Of a DNA stretch of 64,000 nucleotides, positions 1-9,703 are shown in pieces; the first letter of the stretch is position 1, and the number at the start of each line of letters is the position of its first letter. The stretch covers positions 930,001 through 994,000 of the forward strand of contig JAYQJO010000001.1 in NCBI GenBank assembly GCA_038142205.1. The letters are read 5' to 3'. The translations under genes and the position numbers were made by a program. This DNA is from UBA7359 sp038142205. GTDB taxonomy: Bacteria > Pseudomonadota > Gammaproteobacteria > Eutrophobiales > Eutrophobiaceae. The notes under the pieces are model-generated. The model was not told the origin of the DNA. It did no database searches and saw only the letters and a program-made list of their open reading frames with translations.

Positions 1-1996
1 TATTTAATCAATTCTAAAAACTGCTGCTCATTTAATGTTTCCACACCAAGCTGCATTGCTTTTTCATATTTACTTCCTGCTGATTCTCCATAAACAACGT
101 AGTCCGTTTTTTTAGAAACGCTACCGCTTACTTTCGCACCTAATGACATTAACTTTTGTTTTGCTTCGTCGCGGCCCATGCTTGATAGTGTTCCAGTAAT
201 AACAAACGTCTGTCCTTTTAAAGTTTCAATATTATTATTATCAACTTTATCCCAATGCACATGCTGCTTTAGTTTTTTTATAACCTCCTGGTTATGTTGT
301 TGTTGAAAAAAGGAATGAATATTATGGGCAACGACAGGACCAATATCGGAAATTTTTTCCAGCTCTTCTGTAGTCACCGTTTCTATTTTTTCAAATTCTT
401 TAAAATACTGTGCTAATGAACGTGCCGTTGCTTCACCTACTTCACGTATACCTAACGCATAAATGAATCGCTCCAATGTCGTCTTCTTACTCTTTTCCAA
501 CGCTTCAATTAAATTACTGGCAGACTTATCTCCCATTCTTTCCAAACCAGAAAGTTGTTCATGCGTTAAGCTGTATAATCCATCAACAGTCTTGATTAAT
601 TTTTCTTCAGCAAGTTGAATGATCACTTTTTCACCAAGCCCATCAATATTCATTGCTTTACGAGAGACAAAGTGAATAATGGCTTGTATATTTTGCGCAG
701 AACATGAAATACCGCCCATGCAACGAAACACGGCTTCGCCTTCCTGCCGTTCAACAGCAGAACCACAAACTGGACAAGATGCAGGCATCACGAACTCTGT
801 AGAGTTTTCTCGTTTTTCTTTAATAACACGTACAACTTCAGGAATAACATCGCCTGCTCGTCTTATATAAACCCAATCCCCTACCCTGACGTCCTTTCGC
901 TTTATTTCATCAAGGTTATGTAATGTTGCATTTGTAACAGTCACACCACCTACAAAGACAGGTTCGAGTCTTGCGACCGGTGTAATAGCACCTGTTCGAC
1001 CAACTTGTACTTCAATACCCAGTACTTTTGTAATTTCTTCTATTGGTGGGAATTTATAAGCAATAGCCCAGCGTGGTGAACGGGAAACAAAGCCTAGTGC
1101 TTGTTGCTGCAAAAGGTTGTTTACTTTAAAAACAACTCCGTCTATTTCATACGCTAAATCATTACGCCGATTAGCAATGTCTTTATAATAATTCAAACAC
1201 GCGCTTATATCTTTCACCTCTTTTGTCTCAGGAGAAACAGGCACACCCCATAATTTAAGTTGATTTAATACTTCTGTATGAGTTTCAAACTCAATATTAC
1301 CGTTATATTCACCAATTCCATAAGCAAAGAAAGACAATGTTCGTTGAGAAGTTATTTTTGCATCAAGTTGCCTTAATGAGCCTGCTGCCGCGTTTCTAGG
1401 GTTAGCAAATAACTTTTCGCCTTTTTCTCTTTGTCTATTATTCAATTCTTCAAAGCTTTTATGAGTCATAAAAACTTCGCCTCTAATTTCTACTAATTCA
1501 GGAATATCATTGCCGATTAATCTCAGCGGAATAGATGAAATAGTTTTTATATTATGTGTGACATTTTCCCCCATACTACCGTCTCCGCGTGTTGCTGCGA
1601 TTGTTAAAATGGCATTTTTATATCGGATACTGACTGCAAGCCCATCTAGCTTTGTCTCAGCTGAAAACCCAACACTAGTCACTTGCAAACGTTCTACAAC
1701 CCTTTTATTAAAGGCTTGCATTTCTTCTTCATTAAAAGCATTGCCCAATGACAACATAGGTACAGTATGTGTAACCTGTTCAAATTCTGATAAAGGTGTA
1801 GCGCCGACACGTTGCGTTGGTGAGTCTGCAACAACAAGTTCTGGGTATTCCGTTTCTAGGTTTATTAGTTCACGTAATAATCTGTCGTACTCAGAGTCAG
1901 GAATAGAAGGATCGTCGAGTACATAATAGTGATAGTTATGTTGATTAATTATCTGGCGAAGTTTTTCCGCTTTTTTTCGGCTTGTTGCAATGACAT
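1..1996 (-). CDS. ligA: NAD-dependent DNA ligase LigA (3' end cut by window edge; frameshift near the start)
   Basis: LigA seals nicks in DNA using NAD+ in replication and repair. Conceptual translation of the minus strand gives the adenylation domain with the catalytic KLDG motif, the OB fold, a four-cysteine zinc finger (CPVCGSAVE...FRCMGG), helix-hairpin-helix repeats and a C-terminal BRCT domain that runs to base 1, so only the last residues are missing. The first ATG (1996) gives MSLQQAEKK, but an A run of 7 (T at 1971-1977) then puts the frame out; with 8 bases the N-terminus would continue KAEKLRQIINQ as in normal LigA. In the conserved frame no ATG, GTG or TTG lies upstream of the homology. 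The gene follows zipA closely, as in other gammaproteobacteria. Identity is secure; whether the frameshift is real is not known. Confidence 0.93.
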
Positions 1997-2015
1997 TTGT
2001 AACACTTTAATTAAT

Positions 2016-2969
2016 TTATTGTAAGGCTTCTGCTTTTTCTCTAAGTGTTTTTATTGAAGCATTATTTAGAATGCTGTTATCGACAGTTCTGACCGTTCCG
2101 CCTAATAGCTCAGCTAGTCTTTGTGTTGTATTTAAATACAATTCAAAAACGACACTGGCATCTATTGAAGCAGGTGAATACATAAAAATGGCAAGGCCTT
2201 TTGTTTTTAAGTCTGACATGCGGCCAAGATCAAAAGAACCAGGTTCGTGCATGTTAGCTAAACTAAATAAGGGTTGTCCTGAGTGTAACTTCCCGGGGCC
2301 AAAATGATGAAAAATATTCATATGGCCGTATATCATGCCCACTTCATCTGCTGCCTTGCTGATCGATAAACCATTAAACGAAATATGCGATGGTGATGTA
2401 ATATATAAAACCAATAAGTCACCTGTAGATTTATTGCTTTCCGGGACATCTGTTTCATTGGGTTCCAGTTCTAGCTCATGATTATCTTCTTTAACAATGT
2501 TTTCCTGTTGATTAATTTCAGGCTCTTGAGAGAAAGAGGATTCTATAGCCTGATATTCTTGTCGTTCTTCAATAGCTGCAAAAACTTCAGGTTCATTTTC
2601 ATCATTTAAACTTTTTTCATAATCATTAACGCTCATTTCAAGCGGCAAAGGTTCTTCACCTTCATCATCATTAAATGCTTCTTCTGATGTTGGAAAATGA
2701 AATGCTTCAGGAGAAGCAGTAACATCAACACTCTCGTTTCTTGACTGTGTTAGCAAACTGCCTAAATTAGCTAATACATCGTGAGAAAAGTTGTCGTTAG
2801 TAATATCGGTTGTACTAATTGATGAAATGGGAGTATCAGGCGTTTCATCAACGGCATTGAGGATGTCTGCCCTTTTTTTAGGTTCCTTATCTCTAAGTAT
2901 TTCCCACAAATAAATGCCTAACACAGACAGGCACCCTATGACTAATAAAACAAAGCGCAAGTTATCCAT
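2016..2969 (-). CDS. zipA: Cell division protein ZipA
   Basis: ZipA anchors FtsZ to the inner membrane at the division site. The 317-residue protein has the expected order: one N-terminal membrane segment (residues about 5-23, FVLLVIGCLSVLGIYLW), a short basic stretch, a long acidic Glu/Asp/Ser-rich linker (about 40-185), and a C-terminal globular domain (about 185-317) that would bind the FtsZ tail. The linker is acidic rather than Pro/Gln-rich as in E. coli. It lies between smc and ligA on the same strand, the usual gammaproteobacterial context. The start at the membrane-anchor Met fits, and ligA begins about 20 bp downstream. Confidence 0.9.
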   Translation of the reverse strand: MDNLRFVLLVIGCLSVLGIYLWEILRDKEPKKRADILNAVDETPDTPISSISTTDITNDNFSHDVLANLGSLLTQSRNESVDVTASPEAFHFPTSEEAFNDDEGEEPLPLEMSVNDYEKSLNDENEPEVFAAIEERQEYQAIESSFSQEPEINQQENIVKEDNHELELEPNETDVPESNKSTGDLLVLYITSPSHISFNGLSISKAADEVGMIYGHMNIFHHFGPGKLHSGQPLFSLANMHEPGSFDLGRMSDLKTKGLAIFMYSPASIDASVVFELYLNTTQRLAELLGGTVRTVDNSILNNASIKTLREKAEALQ

Positions 2970-3053
2970 GGCGCAAATATCTCGTGGTAATTACATTAGA
3001 ATACAAAACAGCATTATACAGACTAAGCAAGCCTGACAAATACATTAGTTACT

Positions 3054-6000
3054 TTAGGCTGTCGCTGCCATTTCAACAGCTTCATCCATATCAACTGAAA
3101 CAAGACGTGACACACCTGGTTCATGCATTGTGACACCTAATAACTGATTTGCAATTTCCATCGTTATTTTGTTATGCGTGATAAAGATAAATTGCACTTC
3201 ATTAGACATCGATTTAACTAATTGACTAAAACGTCCAACGTTTGTGTCATCTAATGGTGCGTCAACCTCATCAAGAATACAAAAAGGTGCTGGGTTTAAT
3301 TTAAATATTGAGAATACAAGTGCTACAGCAGTTAAGGCTTTTTCTCCACCCGATAATAAATGAATGCTACTATTCTTCTTGCCTGGAGGACGCGCCATAA
3401 TAGCGACCCCCGTCTGCAATAAGTCATCGCCTGTTAATTCCAGATAAGCATGACCGCCACCAAATAAAATTGGGAACATTTCTTTGATGTGTTTGTTTAA
3501 CTCATCAAAAGTTTCTTTGAACCGTGTTCTGGTTTCTTTATCAATTTTACTGATCGCATTTTCAAGCGTTGTAAGTGCATTAATCAAATCATTATGTTGA
3601 CTATCGAGGTAGCTTTTACGTTCTGAATTCTGTGTAAACTCATCGATCGCAGCAAGGTTAATTGGTCCCAGACGAGTAATTTTTCTATCTAATGACTCCA
3701 ATTGTTCTGTCCATTCTTGCTGATTAGCACTTTCTTCAAGTGTCTCCAGTATCTCTTTTGCGTTATGCTCTTCAGCAGCGAGTTGTTCTTCAACTGTTTC
3801 GAGACGAACCTGGCAGCTATTAACGGCTAAACGTGCTTTTTCCAGAGTAGCCCTTAAACCTTCAAGGTCTTGTTCAAACTTATGTCTTTGTTGCTCAAGC
3901 TCTCTCATGCTTGCTTCAATCGATTGAACATTACTACGCGCATCAGCAAGATTCTTTTCCGCCGAGACTTTATCTTTAAGATAAGCTTCTATTTTTTCCT
4001 GAATTTCTTTAACAGGCGCCCGATTTTCATTCAAACTTTTTTCAAGTTCGGAAAGCCTGCTGACAAGATAACTCACTTGAATATCGTTTCGTTTAATTGC
4101 CTGTTCATAAGAAGCGCGACGTGAACTATAAGATTCGAGTTGCAATGCGATACCATGGCTTTCATTATGTGTTTCCTGCCATGTGTTTCTTGCCGTATTT
4201 AATGATTCGCGATGTTTTTCTCTATTACTGGATAACTCTTCTCGCTGTTGTAGAAACTGTTTGTCGTCTTCTTCAACAGATTGCATGCGCTGCCTTATTG
4301 AATTAATTTCTGATTTATCATTTTCCATCTGCTCAAGGTTTTCAGATAACTCTTCCTGATATTCCTGGTGACGAATGGTTAATTGTTCTGATTCTGTTTT
4401 GAGTGAAGCCAGTTTTGTGCGAATGTCTGATATGCCGTGTTGTTGTTGCTTAGATAAGGCCTGTTGTTCATTTAAAGTTACTTCTACTTGTTCGAGGTTG
4501 TCTTCGGTAGATATTAACTCTGTTTCAATTGACTTAATCTCAGATTCTTTTTTATCTACCTCTGATTTTATTGCGCTGATCTCTTCTTCACGGCTTAAAA
4601 CGCTATTAGCATTATCATTAACATGATTAACAATAATCCAATCATGACTTAACCAAACACCTTTTTCCGTTACAACACTTTGTCCTACGTTCAGGTTTCT
4701 TAAAATAGACATTGCTTCTTCAATTGAATCAGCTAAATAAATATTTTCTATTAATGAGGGGACACTTAATTCAGTGGTAATCTGCTCAATTAACCGAGGA
4801 TAAGCTTTTGCTTCTGTAGAAGAGTTTCCGCTGTTGGATTTCATTAAACCAAATTTTCCGGGCGCATTTTCCAATTTATTTAGATAATCGCCTGGTTCTT
4901 CAATACAAATATCATGTAAATGCGAATCAAGAACTGTTTCCAAAGCATGTGTCCATTTAGGATTAACCTTAATAGATTGGGATAGGCGTTGTTTTTGATC
5001 AAGATTATTTTCTTTAAGCCAGTCTGTTAGTTCATGATTATTTTCTAATAAAGATTGCTGCAGGGTTTCCAGAGAAGACAGTCGCCCTTTTAAGCTTTGG
5101 TATTGCTGTCTTGCAGAATGTAGCTGAGTTGATAATGCCCTAACTTTTTCACGATAATCTTTAACAACGTTTTGCTTGTTGGTAAAGTCTTTTTCCAGAT
5201 CGCGTTGCTTTTCTTCTTCATTGGCTAACGATTGAGTTAATTTCTCAATCGTATTATTCATTTCAGATTGTTCGAATTTAGTAATTTCTTGTTCAAGATG
5301 AATGCGACGATCAGCCAGTTCTTCCAAACCAAATTCAAGATGTTCTAACCTTGTTTTATCAACTTGCCCCTGGCGACTAAATTCTGAGTAAGATTCGTTA
5401 AACTTGTCCCATTCTGATTGCCAACTTTGCATGGCTTCTTCAGCCTGATTAAGAATTTCATAGGCTTTATTACTTTCGTCACGAGAACCACTGAGTTTGG
5501 GTTCCAGAGTTGCAAGATCGTTTAAAAGTTTTCCATATTCTTCTTTATCCTGCTCATGTTGTTTGATCGTATTAGCATGTGTTTGCTTAACTTTTTCCAA
5601 CTCAGTTTCAATCGCCGCAATTTTTTCACGTGTGTGTTGCAGTTTCTGCTCATAACTGGATATATCACTACCCACTTTATAAAACTCGGACTGCATATTA
5701 TTGAAATGCTGATTAGCGTCACTCAAGCTTTCTCGTTGTTTCTCGATTTCTGCTTCAGTTTCACGCACTTTAGCGATAGCTTTTTCAACAGCATTTTCAT
5801 GATTACCCGCGCCCTCTTTCAGTCCGCTCATTTCCATATTCAGGTCGCGCCAGTTTATTGCAAGTAGTTCAGAATTGAGTTTTCGCTGTTCTTCTTTTAA
5901 TAACTTATATCGTTCTGCTGCTTTGGCCTGACGCTGTAAATGATTTAACTGCTTTTCAAGCTCTTCGCGTATATCGGTCAGGCGTTCGATATTTTCTTTA

Positions 6001-6560
6001 GTATGTTTAATCCTGTTTTCTGTTTCACGTCGCCGTTCACGATATTTCGAAATACCCGCTGCTTCTTCAATATAAATTCTTAATTCTTCTGGTTTTGCGT
6101 CAATTAATCTAGAAATCGTGCCTTGCTCAATGATGGCATAACTGCGAGGACCAAGTCCTGTCCCTAGAAAAATAGCAGTAATGTCTCGGCGACGACACCT
6201 TGTGCCATTCAGAAAGTAAGTTGAGACTGCATCACGATTTACTTGACGTTTTACAGAAATCTCATCATAACTGGCGTATTGGCCGCCCAGTTTTTTTTCC
6301 GTGTTATCAAAAACCAGTTCAACAGATGCTTGCCCTACCGGTTGGCGAGCACTGGAGCCACTGAAAATAACATCTGTCATAGACTCGCCACGCAGATGTT
6401 TAGCGGAGCTTTCGCCCATAACCCAGGTAACTGCATCAATGATGTTAGATTTACCACAGCCATTTGGCCCAACAACGCCAACAAGGCTGCCAGGTATGAT
6501 AAGGTTTGTTGGATCTACGAAAGATTTAAAGCCAGAAAGTTTTATATTGCTTAAACGCAT
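3054..6560 (-). CDS. smc: Chromosome partition protein SMC
   Basis: SMC is the ATPase of the bacterial condensin that compacts and segregates the chromosome. The N-terminal head carries Walker A GPNGCGKSN (about residues 32-40). Two long coiled coils flank a hinge around residues 510-660, and the C-terminal head has the ABC signature LLSGGEKALTAVAL and Walker B FCILDEVDAPLDD. About 1168 residues is the normal length. I chose the Met at 6560 (MRLSNIKLSGFKSF) because homologues begin there; four extra codons exist upstream. No scpA or scpB lies in the window. It is transcribed divergently from queF and leads the smc-zipA-ligA block. Confidence 0.96.
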   Translation of the reverse strand: MRLSNIKLSGFKSFVDPTNLIIPGSLVGVVGPNGCGKSNIIDAVTWVMGESSAKHLRGESMTDVIFSGSSARQPVGQASVELVFDNTEKKLGGQYASYDEISVKRQVNRDAVSTYFLNGTRCRRRDITAIFLGTGLGPRSYAIIEQGTISRLIDAKPEELRIYIEEAAGISKYRERRRETENRIKHTKENIERLTDIREELEKQLNHLQRQAKAAERYKLLKEEQRKLNSELLAINWRDLNMEMSGLKEGAGNHENAVEKAIAKVRETEAEIEKQRESLSDANQHFNNMQSEFYKVGSDISSYEQKLQHTREKIAAIETELEKVKQTHANTIKQHEQDKEEYGKLLNDLATLEPKLSGSRDESNKAYEILNQAEEAMQSWQSEWDKFNESYSEFSRQGQVDKTRLEHLEFGLEELADRRIHLEQEITKFEQSEMNNTIEKLTQSLANEEEKQRDLEKDFTNKQNVVKDYREKVRALSTQLHSARQQYQSLKGRLSSLETLQQSLLENNHELTDWLKENNLDQKQRLSQSIKVNPKWTHALETVLDSHLHDICIEEPGDYLNKLENAPGKFGLMKSNSGNSSTEAKAYPRLIEQITTELSVPSLIENIYLADSIEEAMSILRNLNVGQSVVTEKGVWLSHDWIIVNHVNDNANSVLSREEEISAIKSEVDKKESEIKSIETELISTEDNLEQVEVTLNEQQALSKQQQHGISDIRTKLASLKTESEQLTIRHQEYQEELSENLEQMENDKSEINSIRQRMQSVEEDDKQFLQQREELSSNREKHRESLNTARNTWQETHNESHGIALQLESYSSRRASYEQAIKRNDIQVSYLVSRLSELEKSLNENRAPVKEIQEKIEAYLKDKVSAEKNLADARSNVQSIEASMRELEQQRHKFEQDLEGLRATLEKARLAVNSCQVRLETVEEQLAAEEHNAKEILETLEESANQQEWTEQLESLDRKITRLGPINLAAIDEFTQNSERKSYLDSQHNDLINALTTLENAISKIDKETRTRFKETFDELNKHIKEMFPILFGGGHAYLELTGDDLLQTGVAIMARPPGKKNSSIHLLSGGEKALTAVALVFSIFKLNPAPFCILDEVDAPLDDTNVGRFSQLVKSMSNEVQFIFITHNKITMEIANQLLGVTMHEPGVSRLVSVDMDEAVEMAATA

Positions 6561-6691
6561 GGGGCGTAACAATACTAGAGATTTCGTTCTCTGTCCAAAC
6601 GTAAATTAAATCTATATTTAACATTAAAAATAACATTTATATATTTGTTTTTATTAATTATTTTAACTTATAAAAAAAATCATGATAGTTC

Positions 6692-6720
6692 TTGCCTGAA
6701 CATAGTCAATGTTCTATCTT
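6692..6720 (+). promoter_or_regulatory. queF promoter with a perfect palindrome filling the spacer
   Basis: TTGCCT (6692-6697) and TATCTT (6715-6720) are separated by exactly 17 bp. That spacer is a perfect inverted repeat GAACAT-AGTCA-ATGTTC (6698-6714). The predicted transcript would start near 6727, about 30 bases before the queF ATG. A repressor bound there would block RNA polymerase directly. No preQ1 riboswitch motif was seen. The hexamers and dyad are read from sequence; promoter function is inference. Confidence 0.5.
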
Positions 6721-6757
6721 AACGCCTTTTTATGCCGATAATTTAGTGAGAAAACAG

Positions 6758-7147
6758 ATGTCTAGCGAAGCTATAGAGTCACTTGAAACATTCGAAAACC
6801 CTAGTCCGGAACGTGATTACACTATTAAAATTGATGTGCCGGAATTTACCTGTTTATGTCCGAAAACGGGCCAACCAGACTTTGCTGTACTCGAACTTGA
6901 ATATGTGCCTGACCAACTTTGCGTCGAATTAAAAGCATTAAAATTATACGTTTGCTCTTATCGTGACCAGGGTGCATTCCATGAGGCCGTTACCAATAAA
7001 ATTTTGAATGATCTGGTCGTGGCTAGCTCACCTCGATTTATGCGTTTAACTGCAAACTTTAACGTTCGGGGGGGGGTCTATACGACAGTTATCGCCGAAC
7101 ATAAAAAAGAAGACTGGGAACCAGCCCCACTTGTTGCTTTGCCCTAA
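6758..7147 (+). CDS. queF: NADPH-dependent 7-cyano-7-deazaguanine reductase QueF (short type)
   Basis: QueF reduces preQ0 to preQ1 in queuosine synthesis for tRNA position 34. The roughly 129-residue protein is the short, single-domain form. It contains the catalytic Cys in FTCLCPKTGQPDFA and the family motif ELKALKLYVCSYRDQGAFHE with its substrate-binding Glu. I start at ATG 6758 because the earlier open frame begins inside the predicted -35 box and homologues begin near SSEAIESLETF. A run of nine G (7068-7076) encodes Arg-Gly-Gly-Val and is in frame. It is followed closely by cysZ. No other queuosine genes are present. Confidence 0.92.
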   Translation: MSSEAIESLETFENPSPERDYTIKIDVPEFTCLCPKTGQPDFAVLELEYVPDQLCVELKALKLYVCSYRDQGAFHEAVTNKILNDLVVASSPRFMRLTANFNVRGGVYTTVIAEHKKEDWEPAPLVALP

Positions 7148-7171
7148 AGGATTGGCCCAAATAAGCATCCA

Positions 7172-7921
7172 ATGAATCAATTTACCCAAGGATTTCAATT
7201 TTTACTTTCAGGGTTCAAATTAATTTTGAAACCCGGTGTACGTTTTTACGTTCTAATCCCTTTGTTAATTAATTCATTATTATTTGCCAGTGCTATTATT
7301 TATGGCGCTAGTTCACTCAGTGAATTAATTGACTGGTTGATTACTAAGTGGTCGTGGATTGAATGGATTGAGTGGTTACTTTGGCCAGTCTTTGTCATTA
7401 TCGCACTTGCGATTGTTTTTTTTGGCTTTTCAATCGTCGCGAACTTGATTGGTGCACCGTTTAATAGCTTTCTGGCAGAAGCTGTTGAAAGAACATTAAC
7501 AGGCCAAAAAAACGAATCAAACAGCAAGCAGCCTTTAATGCAGATAATCTTTGTTTCAATAAAAAATGAAATTCAAAAACTACTGTATTTTGTTATTCGA
7601 GCTTTGCCGTTGTTACTGTTATTTATGATTCCAATAGTAAATATAGCCGCACCAGTAATTTGGTTCTTATTTACTGCATGGATGTTAGCACTTGAGTACG
7701 GCGATTACCCAATGGGAAATCATGATATTCTTTTTAAACAACAGCGTAAAAAATTCGCTGTAAATCGTCCGCTTGCTTTTGGTTTTGGCTCAGGGGTGAT
7801 GCTGTTAACAATGATACCTATCGTTAACTTTCTAGCAATGCCTGTAGCTGTTGCGGGTGCGACAAAAATGTATATCGAACACGCAGACCTAAAATTAGAA
7901 CAAGGGTTGGAACAAAAATGA
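7172..7921 (+). CDS. cysZ: Sulfate transporter CysZ
   Basis: CysZ is an inner-membrane sulfate permease feeding cysteine synthesis. The 249-residue protein has the family pattern: a hydrophilic N-terminus (FTQGFQFLLSGFKLILKPG), a long hydrophobic hairpin (about 25-95) containing GAPFNSFLAEAVE, then paired membrane segments around 140-175 and 205-235. Length matches the family. It begins 24 bp after queF and may be cotranscribed. cysM lies about 15 kb away, so the sulfur genes are scattered. The start ATG at 7172 has no strong Shine-Dalgarno sequence but fits the homologous N-terminus. Confidence 0.88.
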   Translation: MNQFTQGFQFLLSGFKLILKPGVRFYVLIPLLINSLLFASAIIYGASSLSELIDWLITKWSWIEWIEWLLWPVFVIIALAIVFFGFSIVANLIGAPFNSFLAEAVERTLTGQKNESNSKQPLMQIIFVSIKNEIQKLLYFVIRALPLLLLFMIPIVNIAAPVIWFLFTAWMLALEYGDYPMGNHDILFKQQRKKFAVNRPLAFGFGSGVMLLTMIPIVNFLAMPVAVAGATKMYIEHADLKLEQGLEQK

Positions 7922-7944
7922 CGGCATTAATAATTAATTCAGAA

Positions 7945-7973
7945 TTGCTTCGCTTAAGTCTTTCTGGTATAGA
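7945..7973 (+). promoter_or_regulatory. Predicted sigma-70 promoter of dksA
   Basis: TTGCTT (7945-7950), a 17-bp spacer, and TATAGA (7968-7973) lie in the short gap between cysZ and dksA. The predicted start is near 7980. A good ribosome binding site (GGCGGAG) precedes the ATG at 8007. Motif reading only. Confidence 0.5.
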
Positions 7974-8006
7974 TGCACGCTGAAATTTACAAGGCGGAGA
8001 ATAGTA

Positions 8007-8758
8007 ATGGCGGCCAAGAAAAAAACAGCTAAAAAAAAGGCAAAAAGAAGGTAGCTAAGAAAGCAACAACCAAGAAAAAAGTTGCGAAGAAAAAGGTTTC
8101 GCCCAAAAAAAAGAGCTCAAAAAAAGCAACGACTAAAAAGAAAGTCAGCAAGAAAAAAGTATCTAAAGTAGCCAAAAAAACGGCGACTAAAAAGAAGAGC
8201 GCCATAAAGAAAAAAACAACAGCTAAAAAGAAAGCTGCCAGCAAAACAAAAGCAAAGCCTGCTAAAAAGGCTTCAGCTAAAAGTACAACTGCAAAGAAAA
8301 ATAAAGGCAAGATGACGAAAGTAACAGAATTAAAAACCAAAAAAACATCTAAAAAAGAAAAGATCGCTCCGTATCAGGAAAAGATAGGCGAAGATTATAT
8401 GGGCGAAGAACAATCAGTTCATTTTCGCGAACTTTTAAATTCATGGAAAGATGATTTGATAGCTGAAGTTGGCCGTACTGTTCATCATATGCAAGATGAA
8501 GCATCTAATTTTCCTGATCCTAATGACAGAGCAACTCAAGAAGAAGAGTTTTCGCTTGAACTACGTACTCGCGACAGAGAAAGAAAACTTATCAGAAAAA
8601 TCGACGAGGCATTAGCTGCTTTGGATAGCGGTGACTATGGATATTGTAATGTTTGCGGAATAGAAATTGGCGTCAGACGCCTGGAAGCCAGACCAACAGC
8701 AACGTTATGCATAGACTGTAAAACCCTGGACGAAATAAAAGAACGTCAACTTGGTTAA
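8007..8758 (+). CDS. dksA: RNA polymerase-binding factor DksA with a long lysine-rich N-terminal tail (frameshift in the tail)
   Basis: DksA binds the RNA polymerase secondary channel and works with ppGpp in the stringent response. The C-terminal 150 residues (from about 8312) are a complete DksA: coiled coil with DPNDRATQEEEFS (the Asp-rich tip) and the zinc finger CNVCG...CIDCK. Ahead of it the open frame from 8051 encodes about 85 residues made almost only of Lys, Ala, Thr and Ser, like AlgP or histone H1 tails. The natural start is probably ATG 8007 (after GGCGGAG), but it reads MAAKKKTAKKK and stops at 8052. One additional A in the run at 8031-8038 or 8042-8046 would join it to the tail. 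Translation could otherwise begin at ATG 8312 and give ordinary DksA. gluQ follows, the usual partner. Confidence 0.88.
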
Positions 8759-8791
8759 ATTATATAAATTAATAACTCTAATAATAATTTA

Positions 8792-9661
8792 ATTTATCGT
8801 GGCCGCTTTGCTCCAACGCCAAGCGGCCCTCTTCACTTCGGTTCCATCATTGCTGCTCTTGGTAGTTATCTTCAAGCAAAAAGCAAGCAAGGAAAGTGGC
8901 TGATACGTATTGATGATGTTGATATAGGTCGTTCAGTCTCAGGTGCTGACAAAATCATATTACAGCAATTGGAACAGTTAGGTTTATATTGGGATGAGGA
9001 AGTTGTCTACCAAAGCAACCGACTGGATTATTATCAAGCTGCGCTTGAGAAACTTGAATCAATAAATAGCACGTTTTCTTGTTACTGTACTCGAAAAGAA
9101 ATTGCTGACAGGGTATATCCCGGCACATGTCGCAAAGAGTTTAAGTCAGACAACACTGCCCATTCAACTAGAATCAAAACTGATAACAGCCCTGTAGGAA
9201 TAACAGATCTGTTGCAAGGGGAATACTCGCAAAAACTGCAATTAGAAACAGGCGACTTTATTATTAAACGCGCGGATGGTTATTTCGCCTACCATTTAGC
9301 AACAGTCATTGATGATGCCAGTCAAAATATCACGGAGGTTGTTAGGGGACTAGATTTGCTTGAGTCAACACCGAGGCAAGTTTACTTGCAAAAACAACTC
9401 GGCCTACCTACCCCTCGCTATCTGCACTTGCCTGTTGCTATCGATACGTCAGGTAAAAAAATCAGCAAGTCTGGCAATGCTCAAGCTATAACAGCAAACA
9501 ACAATATTAATATTTTATTTAACGCATTAACTTTTTTAGGGCTCAATCCTCCTGAACAATTATTTCAAACAGATGTCGAATCAGTATTAAACTGGGGAGT
9601 AACAAACTGGGATATTACTAAGCTACCTGAAAAAAAAGAAATTATCGCTACTTATAGCTAA
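8792..9661 (+). CDS. gluQ: Glutamyl-Q tRNA(Asp) synthetase GluQ, no standard start codon
   Basis: GluQ attaches glutamate to the queuosine base of tRNA(Asp). It is a truncated class I glutamyl-tRNA synthetase without the anticodon-binding domain. Homology begins at YRGRFAPTPSGPLHFGS, which holds the HIGH-like motif, and continues through the cysteine-containing region (CYCTRKE...GTCRKE) to KISKS. In this frame a stop lies at 8765-8767 and no ATG, GTG or TTG occurs before the conserved N-terminus. ATT at 8792 or 8768 is the only plausible initiator. The first ATG (8969) would delete the ATP-binding motif. It may depend on rare AUU initiation or have lost its start. It follows dksA by 33 bp. 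Family assignment is firm, start is not. Confidence 0.88.
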   Translation: MYRGRFAPTPSGPLHFGSIIAALGSYLQAKSKQGKWLIRIDDVDIGRSVSGADKIILQQLEQLGLYWDEEVVYQSNRLDYYQAALEKLESINSTFSCYCTRKEIADRVYPGTCRKEFKSDNTAHSTRIKTDNSPVGITDLLQGEYSQKLQLETGDFIIKRADGYFAYHLATVIDDASQNITEVVRGLDLLESTPRQVYLQKQLGLPTPRYLHLPVAIDTSGKKISKSGNAQAITANNNINILFNALTFLGLNPPEQLFQTDVESVLNWGVTNWDITKLPEKKEIIATYS

Positions 9662-9703
9662 TATTTACCTATACTCAATAGTGCAAATTTATATACCGAT
9701 AAG

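Noticed and set aside
8029..8340. Minus-strand 103-codon frame rich in Phe, Leu, Val and Ala
   Set aside because: It is the antisense of the lysine-rich DksA tail (AAA/AAG read as TTT/CTT) and looks like a membrane protein only by composition.
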